DNA of 32,152 nt from UBA7398 sp947491605 (GCA_947491605.1 CANLJW010000012.1:1-32152), one strand, 5' to 3'; positions 1 to 8,107 are shown, counted from the first letter of the stretch. The notes: generated from the letters alone by a model not told the origin. Program-made: numbers and translations.

Positions 1-599
1 GCAAGCGTTGCGCCTTTACTAACACCATGCGCAGAAATTTCTAATAAAGATTCTTTGGGATTGGAATGGGTAACGTTTACTAAATCGCCAACTTCTTTAG
101 TTGCAATCGCCAACATCTCATCTGAAGTAAATTCATAATCTGAACAACGTGCCAACATCTTCATCATTGGCTCAGTCATGGCTTTTTCAATTTTAGTTAC
201 ACCTTTATTATCTATGCCAACATCCCATTTTGGAATATAAGCAACTTCGCGGTGAAAATTATCGTGAGTTTCGACGGCAAATGAGATTGGTGGGATTGCC
301 TTACGAAGTCGTTTTACGGTTTCTACTTGAGCTTCGATTGGAATTAACCACTCTTCTAAAACTTTATGATTTTGAATATCAAAAAGTAGCGCGCCATTCC
401 CACAGATTCCAGTTCCAAAACCAAACGCTTCCTTTATTTCTGGCATCCACCGGGGTGGTCTTCCAGTTACAAAATAGATGTGAATTCCCATTTCATGCGC
501 TCGGCGAAATGCTTTAATGGTCCGTTCGGTAATTGCGCCATAATGAGCAACCACGGTTCCATCTAGATCACTCGCGATTAATTTAGGTCGTTTTTGCAA
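1..599 (-). CDS. HAD-family hydrolase, Cof type (partial, C-terminus beyond window)
   Basis: About 200 N-terminal residues are visible; the gene runs off the left edge. The protein opens with the HAD motif I, SDLDGTVV, with nucleophile Asp11 and general acid Asp13, followed by motif II around FVTGRP and an ICGNGALLFD stretch typical of Cof-type (subfamily IIB) sugar-phosphate or nucleotide phosphatases. The substrate cannot be told from sequence. I take the TTG at 599 as the start. An in-frame TTG at 608, overlapping the serS stop as TTGA and preceded by GGTGGA, is an equally reasonable choice. The close junction implies co-transcription and probably translational coupling with serS, although the functions are unrelated. 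Confidence 0.85.
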   Translation of the reverse strand, partial: MQKRPKLIASDLDGTVVAHYGAITERTIKAFRRAHEMGIHIYFVTGRPPRWMPEIKEAFGFGTGICGNGALLFDIQNHKVLEEWLIPIEAQVETVKRLRKAIPPISFAVETHDNFHREVAYIPKWDVGIDNKGVTKIEKAMTEPMMKMLARCSDYEFTSDEMLAIATKEVGDLVNVTHSNPKESLLEISAHGVSKGATL

Positions 600-604
600 A
601 CCGC

Positions 605-1879
605 TCAATTTTCCACCGGCAGGAATTTGTCGGTTCCTAAGAATGGCTGCAGCGCTTTCGGAATTTTTACTGAGCCATCAGGTTGTTGATGGTTTTCTAA
701 TATCGCAACAATCATGCGCGGGATCGCCACCAAAGTCCCATTTAAGGTAGCAACCGCTTTTGTGCCTTCACTATCTTTCATACGGATGTTTAACCGGCGA
801 GCTTGAAATTCCGTGCAATTAGAGGTGGAAGTAACCTCTCGATAAGTTCCTTGAGTAGGAATCCAAGCTTCACAATCAAATTTACGAGCGGCGCTTGCGC
901 CTAGATCACCAGAAGCTACATCAATAACTCGATAAGGAATTTCCATCGCGTTTAGGAAATCTTTTTCCCATTGCAATATTCGTAAATGTTCAGCTGCTGC
1001 ATCTTCTGGTTTGCAGAATGAAAACATTTCCACTTTATCAAATTGGTGCACCCGGATAATGCCACGGGTGTCCTTACCGTAGGTGCCAGCTTCGCGGCGG
1101 AAACAAGAAGAGTAGCCGCTATAACGAAGTGGTAATTTATTTGCGTCTAACGTTTCATCCATGTGATACGCCGCAAGCGGGACTTCACTTGTTCCCACTA
1201 GATAAAAATCGTCTTCTTTAAGATGGAAAATATTCTCTGCTGCTTGACCAAGGAAGCCGGTTCCTTCCATTGCTGCCGGTTTAACAAGTACTGGTGGAAT
1301 AACCGGAATAAATCCATTTTTGTTAGCGCTTGCAATTGCATAATTAACGAGCGCAAATTCCAACATTGCACCCATCCCAGTTAAATAATAAAAGCGCGAA
1401 CCTGAAACTTTTGCACCACGCTCAACATCAATAGCGCCAAGGATTTTCCCAAGCTCGACATGGTCTTTTGCTTCAAATCCTTCTTTTTTAAAATCGCGCG
1501 GCGTTCCAACTTCTTCAATAACTTTGAAATCTGCTTCGCCGCCGATTGGTGCAATCGGATCAATAAAATTAGAAAGCCCCATTAAAGTTTCTTTAGCACG
1601 CACTTCTGCTTCATTCTTCTTTACTTCAGCGCTTTTCACAGATGCGGAAAGTGATTTGGCTTTCTCGAGCAATGCCGCTTTTTCATCACCTTTTGCGGAT
1701 GCTACCGATTTAGAAATTACATTTTGTTCCGCTCGCAATACTTCGTATTTAGAAAGTGCGGCTCGGCGAACATCATCCGCCGCAAGAACTGCGTCAACTA
1801 AATCTGGGTTTTCGCCACGTACGGTTTGCGATTTCTTCATAACCTCTGGGTTTTCGCGAAGAACCTTCAAATCAATCAT
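605..1879 (-). CDS. serS: Seryl-tRNA synthetase
   Basis: Class II aminoacyl-tRNA synthetase charging tRNA-Ser in the cytoplasm. Its 424 residues are the normal family length. Residues about 30-100 are Lys/Glu/Ala-rich and form the N-terminal tRNA-binding coiled-coil arm. The catalytic core follows: VGTSEVPL (228-235, the TxE serine-binding motif), motif 2 with FRREAG at 260-265, and motif 3 with NGTLVAIPRM around 380-389. The ATG start has no Shine-Dalgarno sequence, but a TAGGCT hexamer lies exactly six bases upstream, so the message may be leaderless. pheA ends only 16 bases upstream on the same strand, so serS may also be read through from the pheA/glycerophosphodiesterase transcript. Confidence 0.97.
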   Translation of the reverse strand: MIDLKVLRENPEVMKKSQTVRGENPDLVDAVLAADDVRRAALSKYEVLRAEQNVISKSVASAKGDEKAALLEKAKSLSASVKSAEVKKNEAEVRAKETLMGLSNFIDPIAPIGGEADFKVIEEVGTPRDFKKEGFEAKDHVELGKILGAIDVERGAKVSGSRFYYLTGMGAMLEFALVNYAIASANKNGFIPVIPPVLVKPAAMEGTGFLGQAAENIFHLKEDDFYLVGTSEVPLAAYHMDETLDANKLPLRYSGYSSCFRREAGTYGKDTRGIIRVHQFDKVEMFSFCKPEDAAAEHLRILQWEKDFLNAMEIPYRVIDVASGDLGASAARKFDCEAWIPTQGTYREVTSTSNCTEFQARRLNIRMKDSEGTKAVATLNGTLVAIPRMIVAILENHQQPDGSVKIPKALQPFLGTDKFLPVEN

Positions 1880-1885
1880 GTTGTG

Positions 1886-1891
1886 AGCCTA
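1886..1891 (-). promoter_or_regulatory. Putative -10 element for leaderless serS
   Basis: TAGGCT on the minus strand is followed by CACAAC and then the serS ATG. A TANNNT hexamer ending at -7 would place the transcription start on the A of the start codon. There is no convincing -35 hexamer and no Shine-Dalgarno. It sits between the pheA stop and the serS start. Confidence 0.45.
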
Positions 1892-1895
1892 CCGA

Positions 1896-2816
1896 CTAAA
1901 TCTTTTTTCCTTGGCGAACATCAACCAACCATGCCGATGCGCTTTGAAATGAAGTGTCTGTTGTCGCGTTAGTAGTTGTTGGCGCAATTTTATCAGCGCG
2001 CGGATATGAACCTAAGAAACGAACATCTTCGCAAATTCGGCGCAACCCCATAAGAACATCGCCTACTCGCTCGTCATCTACATGCCCTTCGGCATCGATA
2101 ATGAAATGGTAACTTCCAAGTTCGCGGCCAGTAGGTCTGGATTGAATGAAAGTTAAGTTAACTCCACGAACTGAAAATTCAGTAAGGATTTCCAAAAGCG
2201 CACCTGCGTGATCTGCACCGATAAAAGCTGCTAACGACGTTCGGTCATGGCCAGTTTTTGCCGGAATTTTTCCAGGTTTGCCTACAAGTACAAATCGTGT
2301 AACCGCCGCTATGTTATCGCCAATATCATCAGCAATTATTTCTAATCCGTAATGCGATGCGGCAATTGGCGCCGCAATGGCAGCATCATAATTTCCGTTA
2401 GCTAAACCCTCGGCTGCCGCTGCAGTAGACGCTGTCGTAATTACTTCCGCACCAGGCATATTTTTTGCAATATACGCACGGCACTGGGCTTCGGCGTGTG
2501 GATGTGTAGCAATTGAATTAATTTTTTTATTTTTATTCCCAACAAGAACCATTAACGAAAAACTTACTGGGAGCGTAGTTTCTTGGAGTATCACAAGTGG
2601 TTCACCGATCGCTAATTCATCAAGCGTTCGCGCAACCACCCCCTCAACGGAATTTTCGATTGGGACAAGTGCAAACTCCGTTTTATTACTTCTAACTGCG
2701 TCTAGCGCTGCGGTTACATTTGCAAATGGAATTAATTGATCAGAGCTCTTACTGATATTTTTGAGCGCGGCTTCAGTGAATGTTCCGGCCGGACCAAGAT
2801 AGGCATACGTACTCAT
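1896..2816 (-). CDS. pheA: Prephenate dehydratase
   Basis: Converts prephenate to phenylpyruvate in phenylalanine biosynthesis. It is a stand-alone dehydratase of 306 residues with no chorismate mutase domain, as usual in actinobacteria. The N-terminus has YLGPAGTFTEAA (6-17). The catalytic TRF triad is at 173-175 (AAVTRFVLVG). A C-terminal ACT domain (about 194-275) carries GALLEIL and QSRPTGRELGSYHF, the Phe-binding GAL/ESRP-type motifs with Gln in place of the usual Glu, so feedback inhibition by phenylalanine is expected. Residues 276-306 form a variable Thr/Ser-rich tail. The ATG lies 3 bases past the glycerophosphodiesterase stop, has no Shine-Dalgarno, and is preceded by a TATTCT hexamer at leaderless spacing. 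Confidence 0.96.
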   Translation of the reverse strand: MSTYAYLGPAGTFTEAALKNISKSSDQLIPFANVTAALDAVRSNKTEFALVPIENSVEGVVARTLDELAIGEPLVILQETTLPVSFSLMVLVGNKNKKINSIATHPHAEAQCRAYIAKNMPGAEVITTASTAAAAEGLANGNYDAAIAAPIAASHYGLEIIADDIGDNIAAVTRFVLVGKPGKIPAKTGHDRTSLAAFIGADHAGALLEILTEFSVRGVNLTFIQSRPTGRELGSYHFIIDAEGHVDDERVGDVLMGLRRICEDVRFLGSYPRADKIAPTTTNATTDTSFQSASAWLVDVRQGKKI

Positions 2817-2819
2817 TGG

Positions 2820-3539
2820 TTAAGAATAGCCGAGCACATTCTTCGCTCGTGCCGGATTATCTGTAATGATCCCAGCAACGCCGTTCCTCGCACAGAATTC
2901 CATATCTTCGGGTTCATTCACTGTCCATACATAGATTTTCTTCTCGCGTTTATGCAAAATGTCTATTAATTCTGGTTTTTTAATTAAAAGTTTTATATGA
3001 ACTCCATAAATTTCAGCCGGGATATATTTTATAAGCGGTGCTTGCGCTACCAGGAATACTGGAGTGAATTTTCTAGTTAGTGCGACCCTTCTAGTTGCAA
3101 AATAGGAAAATGACATTATATTTATATTAATTCCGCTTTTTTTAATATCCTGTTTTCGTTTTTTAAGTTCTGCCAAAACTTTTTTCTCAATTAACCCTCT
3201 TGTTGGTACCGGATGTTTGGTTTCTACTAATAGATCCCGACCAGAGTCGATAGAGATTTGTAATAACTCTGAGAATATAATCGGTCTACCTACATTTCCT
3301 TCGTCTCTAATTTCAAGTTTTAAAATCTGCTTCATCGGCGTTTTCGCGATCAACCATTGTTTATCCGTCAGGCGATTGGTGTCGTCGTCGTGCCAGCAGA
3401 TAATTTCATTGTCGCTTGTAAGTTGCACATCGCATTCAAATCCGTCTGCGTTCTGCGCAATAGCGCCGGCGTAGCTTTCATAGGACTGTTCGGCAAAATC
3501 TGCACTTGCGCCGCGGTGCGCAAATATTTTTGGTCGCAT
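2820..3539 (-). CDS. Glycerophosphodiester phosphodiesterase family protein
   Basis: Predicted to hydrolyse glycerophosphodiesters to glycerol-3-phosphate and an alcohol. The 239 residues fit the short cytoplasmic bacterial form; no signal peptide is seen. The TIM-barrel catalytic set is visible: His8-Arg9-Gly10 (FAHRGAS), Glu35 and Asp37 (ECDVQL), His50 (CWHDDD), the metal-side LLVETKHP, VWTVNEPEDM and the C-terminal GIITDNP. The usual ENT after HRG reads EQS here, a mild deviation from the consensus. The ATG start directly follows a 119-base spacer shared with the divergent pstP gene, in which I could not assign clear promoter hexamers. The middle third (about residues 125-150) is Lys-rich and AT-rich in codons. 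Confidence 0.9.
   Translation of the reverse strand: MRPKIFAHRGASADFAEQSYESYAGAIAQNADGFECDVQLTSDNEIICWHDDDTNRLTDKQWLIAKTPMKQILKLEIRDEGNVGRPIIFSELLQISIDSGRDLLVETKHPVPTRGLIEKKVLAELKKRKQDIKKSGININIMSFSYFATRRVALTRKFTPVFLVAQAPLIKYIPAEIYGVHIKLLIKKPELIDILHKREKKIYVWTVNEPEDMEFCARNGVAGIITDNPARAKNVLGYS
2823..2828 (-). promoter_or_regulatory. Putative -10 element for leaderless pheA
   Basis: TATTCT on the minus strand is followed by TAACCA and the pheA ATG, the same TANNNT-N6-ATG geometry as serS, crgA and dnaN. It lies inside the last codons of the glycerophosphodiesterase gene, so it would be an internal operon promoter. No -35 hexamer is evident. Confidence 0.4.
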
Positions 3540-3658
3540 CTACCGTTGTTAAGCGCGGGGAACCCTAGCGCCAGTTCCTATCTGTTAGTCGTCGCGTTAG
3601 GCTAGTCGTATTAAGTTTTCCCATAACGTAACCTTATCTAGAGAAGTCGGAGAAAGTT

Positions 3659-4441
3659 TTGCGTAACTTCAACTTCTCTCCGGTGATCGCAAGATCCGAA
3701 CTTGGTTTAACCCGCGAAGGTAATGAGGATTCCGGATTTGTTTCGCAAAATTTGATTGCGGTTGCCGATGGTATGGGTGGCCATGCCGGCGGCGAAGTTG
3801 CTTCGAAAACTGCAATTAAAACTCTAGCCTCGTTGCAATCTTTGTTAGCAGCACCCGAGGTTGATTTGGATTCCAAAGCAGACCTGTATCTGAATATGGT
3901 TCATGAGATGGATCGGGAAATCGCTGCAGTTTCTACAGCTAATTTAGAATTAGAGGGAATGGGCACAACGATTACCGCACTTGCTATTCTTAATGAAAAT
4001 GTTTCGCTGCTACATGTCGGCGACTCACGCTGTTACCGAATTCGCTCTGCGAAAATTGAACAGATCAGCACCGACCACACTTTGGTGCAAGAATTGTTAA
4101 GCCAGGGGCGAATCACACACGATGAGATTGCAGATCATCCGCAGCGCTCAATGCTCACACAAGCTTTGATGGGAAATGAAAACATCCAACCAGTACTCAT
4201 CGAGTATCCGGCTGTTGATGGCGACATTTACCTTCTTTGTAGCGATGGCCTTTCTGGAGTACTTTCTGATTTAGAAATTTTAAATATTGTGAAGCAGAAC
4301 TCCTTAGAAGTTGCTGTGGGTTTATTAATAGATGGTGCATATAAGAAAGGCGCGCCAGATAATGTGACTGTGATTCTCGCTCAAGTAAGTGGTTTGGTTG
4401 AAAGATTTGACGCAAAGTTTATTGGTGCCGCTAATGAATAA
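3659..4441 (+). CDS. pstP: PP2C-family Ser/Thr protein phosphatase
   Basis: Metal-dependent phosphatase that removes phosphates from PknB and its substrates. PP2C motifs are complete: REGNEDS with Asp24, VADGMGGHAGGE with Asp37 and Gly38, LLHVGDSRCYR (118-127), LLCSDGLSGVL with Asp196, and APDNVTVIL with Asp234. The protein is only the catalytic domain (260 residues). The transmembrane segment and extracellular tail found in mycobacterial PstP are missing, so it should be cytosolic. Start is TTG with a good GGAG six bases upstream. It overlaps pknB by 8 bases, so the two are translationally coupled. In the usual actinobacterial operon rodA, pbpA and pknA stand between these genes and fhaA/fhaB precede them; none is here. 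Confidence 0.93.
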   Translation: MRNFNFSPVIARSELGLTREGNEDSGFVSQNLIAVADGMGGHAGGEVASKTAIKTLASLQSLLAAPEVDLDSKADLYLNMVHEMDREIAAVSTANLELEGMGTTITALAILNENVSLLHVGDSRCYRIRSAKIEQISTDHTLVQELLSQGRITHDEIADHPQRSMLTQALMGNENIQPVLIEYPAVDGDIYLLCSDGLSGVLSDLEILNIVKQNSLEVAVGLLIDGAYKKGAPDNVTVILAQVSGLVERFDAKFIGAANE

Positions 4442-6005
4442 AAAAATTTTAGGTAACCGTTACGAATTAGGTGAAATGATCGGCACTGGTGGTATGGCTG
4501 ATGTATATATCGCCGAAGATAAAAGATTATCAAGGCAAGTCGCGGTAAAAATATTGCGTAGTGATTTGGCACGCGACCCATCTTTTATCGCTCGGTTTAA
4601 AAAAGAAGCGTTAGCTGCGGCTGGGTTAAACCACCCCGGAATAGTTTCAGTATTTGACTCCGGTGAAGAAGTTAATGAAAGCCAGAACACTTCTTACATA
4701 GTTATGGAATATGTGAAAGGCCATACTTTGCGCGCGATCTTGCAGAACGGAGATCGGCTTTCGTTTGAGAGAGCAATTGAGATTACAGAAGGAATTTTGG
4801 CAGCTTTAGATTATTCGCACCAACACGGAATAATCCATCGCGATATAAAGCCTGGAAACATTATGCTAACTAAATCAGGCGCAGTTAAAGTGATGGATTT
4901 TGGTATCGCAAGAGCGCTCGACGATGTCGGTGCAACCATGACTAGTACTTGGAATGTTGTGGGAACTGCGCAATACCTTTCACCTGAACAAGCAATTGGA
5001 GACCAAGCTGACTCGAGAAGCGATTTATATTCGGTTGGTTGTCTTTTTTACGAATTAATCTCCGGTAAGCCGCCATTTACTGGAGATACACCAGTAGCGA
5101 TTGCTTACCAACATGTCTCAGGTGTGGTTACTCCTGCAACACAATTACAACCAACTTTAAATTCGATGGTCGACAACTTTATTTCAGTTGCGCTAGCAAA
5201 GAATCCAGATGATCGATATCAAAGTGCAATTGCGATGTTGGATGATTTAAAGCGATTGGCTCGCGGTGAAGCAATCACTCGAGAAATCCCAAGAACTAAA
5301 AAGCCCAACAAGAGATTAAAAGTGGTTGCGACTCTTTCTGCAGTTTTATTGGGGTTAGGTGTAATTGCTAATTTCACTATATTTTCTAAAACTAACTCAA
5401 CATTAAGTGCTGGTCTGCCAAACGTAGTGGGTTTAACTGAAGCACAAGCGCGCGAATTATTGGTTGGTTTCACAATCACAGTTAATCGTGCGCGTGATCC
5501 TAGAATTCCAACCGATCGCGTGGTTTCACAACTACCGTTAGCAACTTCAAAAGTTTCAACCGGAAGCAGCGTAACTTTGACGTTATCCGATGGCCCAGGT
5601 GATGCCATTGTTCCAGTTGGTTTAATTGGGAAATCCTTGGAAGAGGCGCGGATACTTTTAATTCAATCCGGTTTAGTTATATTGCGAACAAACCCAGTTG
5701 ATTCAGAACAAGCACCAGGAACGGTTTTGAGTGTGGCACCAAAATCTGGGGAGAGCGTTAGGGCTGGTAGCGGTGTAGTTCTAGATATCGCGAGTGGAAA
5801 TGTACAAGTTCCAAATCTTGTTGGGGTTAGTGAAATTCAAGCCCGCACATTATTAATACAGGCTGGTTTCTTGGTAAAAATTGTTGATGCTACCGATGCG
5901 AGCCAACCAGTTGGTGTCGTGTTGGCGCAAGCACCTGATGCTGGGTTAGTAAAAACCATTGGAAGTTCAGTAACCATCACAATTAATAGAGCGGCTACTA
6001 ATTAA
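4434..6005 (+). CDS. pknB: PASTA-domain Ser/Thr protein kinase
   Basis: Membrane receptor kinase linking cell-wall state to growth control. The kinase domain (about 9-275) has the glycine loop GTGGMADVY, Lys39 in QVAVKIL, the HRDIKPGN loop with Asp137, DFG at 156-158, and activation-loop threonines at 168, 170 and 172 before GTAQYLSPEQA. A basic juxtamembrane stretch (283-295) precedes one transmembrane helix (about 296-317). Three extracellular PASTA repeats follow (about 328-386, 390-454, 456-519), one fewer than mycobacterial PknB. PASTA repeats bind muropeptides or lipid II in relatives. I chose ATG 4434 over an in-frame GTG at 4389 because the extra 15 residues match nothing in the family. 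There is no strong Shine-Dalgarno, so coupling to pstP is likely. It converges on trpG with a 4-base overlap. Confidence 0.96.
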   Translation: MNKKILGNRYELGEMIGTGGMADVYIAEDKRLSRQVAVKILRSDLARDPSFIARFKKEALAAAGLNHPGIVSVFDSGEEVNESQNTSYIVMEYVKGHTLRAILQNGDRLSFERAIEITEGILAALDYSHQHGIIHRDIKPGNIMLTKSGAVKVMDFGIARALDDVGATMTSTWNVVGTAQYLSPEQAIGDQADSRSDLYSVGCLFYELISGKPPFTGDTPVAIAYQHVSGVVTPATQLQPTLNSMVDNFISVALAKNPDDRYQSAIAMLDDLKRLARGEAITREIPRTKKPNKRLKVVATLSAVLLGLGVIANFTIFSKTNSTLSAGLPNVVGLTEAQARELLVGFTITVNRARDPRIPTDRVVSQLPLATSKVSTGSSVTLTLSDGPGDAIVPVGLIGKSLEEARILLIQSGLVILRTNPVDSEQAPGTVLSVAPKSGESVRAGSGVVLDIASGNVQVPNLVGVSEIQARTLLIQAGFLVKIVDATDASQPVGVVLAQAPDAGLVKTIGSSVTITINRAATN

Positions 6006-6625
6006 CCTCTTGTAACTACCGGGTTAAACCCCTCTGATCTTTTTCTTGCATCTTGATCGCCGCATTGGACTAACCAATTGCCGATGATTTGATAACCATG
6101 TTCAGTTAAAATTGCTTCTGGGTGAAATTGCACGCCCTCTATTGGAAGCGATCTATGTTTTATCGCCATGATTATTCCAGATTCACTTTTTGCATTAACT
6201 TCTAATTCTTGCGGTAATGAATTGCTTTTTATTATCAGTGAGTGATACCTAGTAGCGGTAAAAGGTGAAGCAATGTTTTGGAGCACGCCGGAATTGTTAT
6301 GGGTGACTTCCGAAGTTTTTCCGTGCAACAACTCAGGTGCGCGTTCTACAATCCCACCGAACGCAACGCCGATTGCCTGATGGCCTAAGCAAATTCCAAG
6401 AAGAGGTTTTCTTAATTCAGCGCATTTTTTTACAACTTCGATACTTGCTCCAGCGCCTTCTGGAGTTCCAGGTCCGGGTGAAATTAAGACCCCGTCATAT
6501 TTTTCAATTTGAGTTAGATCTATCTGGTCATTATTCAATACAGTGCATTCAGCGCTGAGGCGTTTTAGGTAGTCGACTAAATTGAAGACGAAAGAATCAA
6601 AGTTGTTTATAACTAAGATCTGCAT
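6002..6625 (-). CDS. trpG: Anthranilate/aminodeoxychorismate synthase component II (glutamine amidotransferase)
   Basis: Class I glutamine amidotransferase that supplies ammonia to chorismate-using synthases. The family partner could be TrpE (tryptophan) or PabB (folate), and one subunit may serve both; neither partner is in the window. The catalytic triad is visible: Cys79 in LLGICLGHQA, and His168 and Glu170 in GVQFHPEAIL. The oxyanion-site GPGTPE is at 51-56. The length of 207 residues is normal. ATG 6625 follows a purine-rich AGAGGGAAG. The position next to pknB is the standard actinobacterial one (trpG adjoins pknB in mycobacteria). Confidence 0.93.
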   Translation of the reverse strand: MQILVINNFDSFVFNLVDYLKRLSAECTVLNNDQIDLTQIEKYDGVLISPGPGTPEGAGASIEVVKKCAELRKPLLGICLGHQAIGVAFGGIVERAPELLHGKTSEVTHNNSGVLQNIASPFTATRYHSLIIKSNSLPQELEVNAKSESGIIMAIKHRSLPIEGVQFHPEAILTEHGYQIIGNWLVQCGDQDARKRSEGFNPVVTRG

Positions 6626-6685
6626 TTACTTCCCTCTCAATCGACCTACTTCCGATGGCGCTACCCAAATCTAAAGATTCAGGTG

Positions 6686-6691
6686 TAATCT
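6686..6691 (+). promoter_or_regulatory. Putative -10 element for leaderless crgA
   Basis: TAATCT is followed by GACCCT and then the crgA ATG, so transcription would start at the A of the initiator codon. No Shine-Dalgarno or clear -35 is present in the 72-base divergent spacer between trpG and crgA. Confidence 0.5.
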
Positions 6692-6697
6692 GACCCT

Positions 6698-6958
6698 ATG
6701 CCTACATCAAAAGTCCGCAAGAAGAAGAAAGATAACTACATTTCAGCCGAGATATTGGAGCAGGAATCCGGTCCGGCCGAAAGCCCAGCTTGGTTAGCCC
6801 CCGTAATGGTCGCCGCCTTTTTGCTTGGCTTGCTTTGGATTGTGGTCTTCTACATCTCACAGACCGCCTATCCAATCCCAAATATCGGTGCTTGGAATAT
6901 GTTGGTTGGTTTTGCTTTTATTGGCGTGGGCTTCTCGCTCGCCACTAAATGGCGTTAA
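6698..6958 (+). CDS. crgA: Cell division protein CrgA
   Basis: Small actinobacterial membrane protein that in relatives interacts with FtsZ, FtsQ, FtsI and PBPs at the septum. The 86 residues are typical: a basic cytoplasmic N-terminus rich in Lys/Arg (RKKKKDN at 7-13), helix 1 around 33-55 (starting WLAPVMVAA), a short external loop with YPIPNIGAW, and helix 2 around 67-85. The proline/aromatic loop and the ending ATKWR fit the family. The location beside the rhomboid and ppiA genes is conserved in actinobacteria. The start is probably leaderless. It converges on the rhomboid gene across a 62-base spacer that holds DnaA-box-like sequences. Confidence 0.93.
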   Translation: MPTSKVRKKKKDNYISAEILEQESGPAESPAWLAPVMVAAFLLGLLWIVVFYISQTAYPIPNIGAWNMLVGFAFIGVGFSLATKWR

Positions 6959-6986
6959 CACCTATTTATTAATTACACCATTGTAA

Positions 6987-7017
6987 TTCTCCACAGTGTG
7001 GATAAAGCTGTGTATAA
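6987..7017. promoter_or_regulatory. Satellite DnaA-box cluster between crgA and rhomboid gene
   Basis: Three DnaA-box-like 9-mers lie in 31 bases: TTCTCCACA on the plus strand (6987-6995, one mismatch to TTATCCACA), a perfect TGTGGATAA on the minus sense (6997-7005), and TGTGTATAA (7009-7017, which fits TTATNCACA). The first two form the 13-base palindrome TCCACAGTGTGGA. The site lies in the convergent spacer between crgA and the rhomboid gene, about 9-10 kb from the origin boxes. I see no terminator there beyond this palindrome. Confidence 0.6.
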
Positions 7018-7020
7018 CTT

Positions 7021-7578
7021 TTAGCGCCCTTTGGTTCTCTGCAAAACCCAAGTAACCGCTGCGCCGCCAAACAAGCCGCCTAAATGTGCATGCCAATCAA
7101 TTCCGCTCATCATAAATCCGAGTGCAAAGTTAATCGCGACAATTGTTCCAATGCTTCGGAAATCCACGCCCATCCGTTTTCCACCAACAGCAAGTGCGCC
7201 AAATAATCCGAAGATCGCTCCGGAAGCGCCAATTGAATACACATATGGTGAATTGAAAGTTAGTGAAGCGAATGAAGCTGCAATTAGTGAGCTGATAAAG
7301 ATTGTGAGATACCGACCTTTACCAAAGAAAGCTTCGACTGGGGTGCCGAGCAAGTGGAGCGAGTAAAGATTGAAACCTAAATGAAGTAGCCCGCCATGCA
7401 ATAGCGCTACGGTGAGAATTCGGTAGTACTCACCATTCATAACTGGATCTTTAGCTAGTAAAAGCGCGGATTCATATCCGGGAATAATCATTTGCAATAA
7501 ATAGCTACCGGCAATTATTACCAGAATTAAATTTGTTAAAGAATCTGTTATAAATCGTTTCACGTTATTAAATAACAA
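7021..7578 (-). CDS. Rhomboid-family intramembrane serine protease
   Basis: Six-helix membrane protease that cleaves within transmembrane segments; no substrate can be inferred. The catalytic dyad is visible: Ser119 in IGASGAIFG and His165 in DWHAHLGGLFGG. The oxyanion-side motif HLGFN (66-70) precedes them. The 185 residues are little more than the rhomboid core. The start given is TTG 7578, three bases after the ppiA stop. A GTG at 7563 (sixth codon) is an alternative that leaves all helices intact; neither has a Shine-Dalgarno, so translation is probably coupled to ppiA. The ppiA-rhomboid-crgA neighbourhood is conserved in actinobacteria. Confidence 0.93.
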   Translation of the reverse strand: MLFNNVKRFITDSLTNLILVIIAGSYLLQMIIPGYESALLLAKDPVMNGEYYRILTVALLHGGLLHLGFNLYSLHLLGTPVEAFFGKGRYLTIFISSLIAASFASLTFNSPYVYSIGASGAIFGLFGALAVGGKRMGVDFRSIGTIVAINFALGFMMSGIDWHAHLGGLFGGAAVTWVLQRTKGR

Positions 7579-7581
7579 AAT

Positions 7582-8106
7582 TTAACTTAGCGAAACAGAA
7601 TTAATCTTTACCGCTTCAATTGGTCGATCTTGTGCTCCCGTAGCGGTGGTAGCAATTGCGTCAACAATTACTCGACTGGCAACATCGGTAACTTCGCCAA
7701 AAATGCTGTGTTTACGGTTCAACCAAGCAGTCGCAGCGACTGTAATGAAGAATTGTGAACCGTTTGTTCCTGGACCGCTATTAGCCATTGCTAATAAATA
7801 AGGGCGATCAAAATTTAGTTCTGGATGAAATTCGTCAGCAAATTTATATCCAGGTCCGCCAGTTCCTTGGCCAAGTGGATCGCCGCCTTGAATCATGAAA
7901 CCTTTAATTACGCGATGAAAAACTGTGCCGTCGTAAAGTTTTTCTGAGGTTTTATATCCAGTACGTGGATCAACCCATTCGCGGGAACCGCTGGCAAGTT
8001 CTACAAAGTTTGCAACAGTTTTTGGCGCATGGTTAGGAAATAAATCGACAACAATGTCACCTTTATTGGTGTGCAGAGTTGCTTTTGAGTTTGGTGTATT
8101 AGTCAC
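7582..8106 (-). CDS. ppiA: Peptidyl-prolyl cis-trans isomerase, cyclophilin type
   Basis: Cytosolic cyclophilin that accelerates proline isomerisation during folding. The core motifs are FHRVIKGFMIQGGD (63-76, with Arg65 and Gln73), MANSGPGTNGSQFFIT (107-122) and KHSIFGEV (132-139). Its 174 residues match actinobacterial PpiA, which sits next to tRNA-Ile/tRNA-Ala downstream of gyrA. The only usable start is GTG 8106: a stop lies in frame just upstream, and no ATG/GTG/TTG occurs between it and the conserved ATLHTNKGDI. This GTG is one base away from the tRNA-Ala 3' end, so no Shine-Dalgarno exists outside the tRNA. A leaderless message made by tRNA 3' processing is the simplest explanation. 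Confidence 0.95.
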   Translation of the reverse strand: MTNTPNSKATLHTNKGDIVVDLFPNHAPKTVANFVELASGSREWVDPRTGYKTSEKLYDGTVFHRVIKGFMIQGGDPLGQGTGGPGYKFADEFHPELNFDRPYLLAMANSGPGTNGSQFFITVAATAWLNRKHSIFGEVTDVASRVIVDAIATTATGAQDRPIEAVKINSVSLS

Positions 8107-8107
8107 G

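Noticed and set aside
230..517. Plus-strand open frame near the left edge
   Set aside because: It is antisense to the clear HAD-family gene with catalytic motifs.
4389..4433. Longer pknB with a GTG start
   Set aside because: The extra 15 residues lie inside pstP and match no kinase N-terminus; ATG 4434 gives the usual start before the glycine loop.
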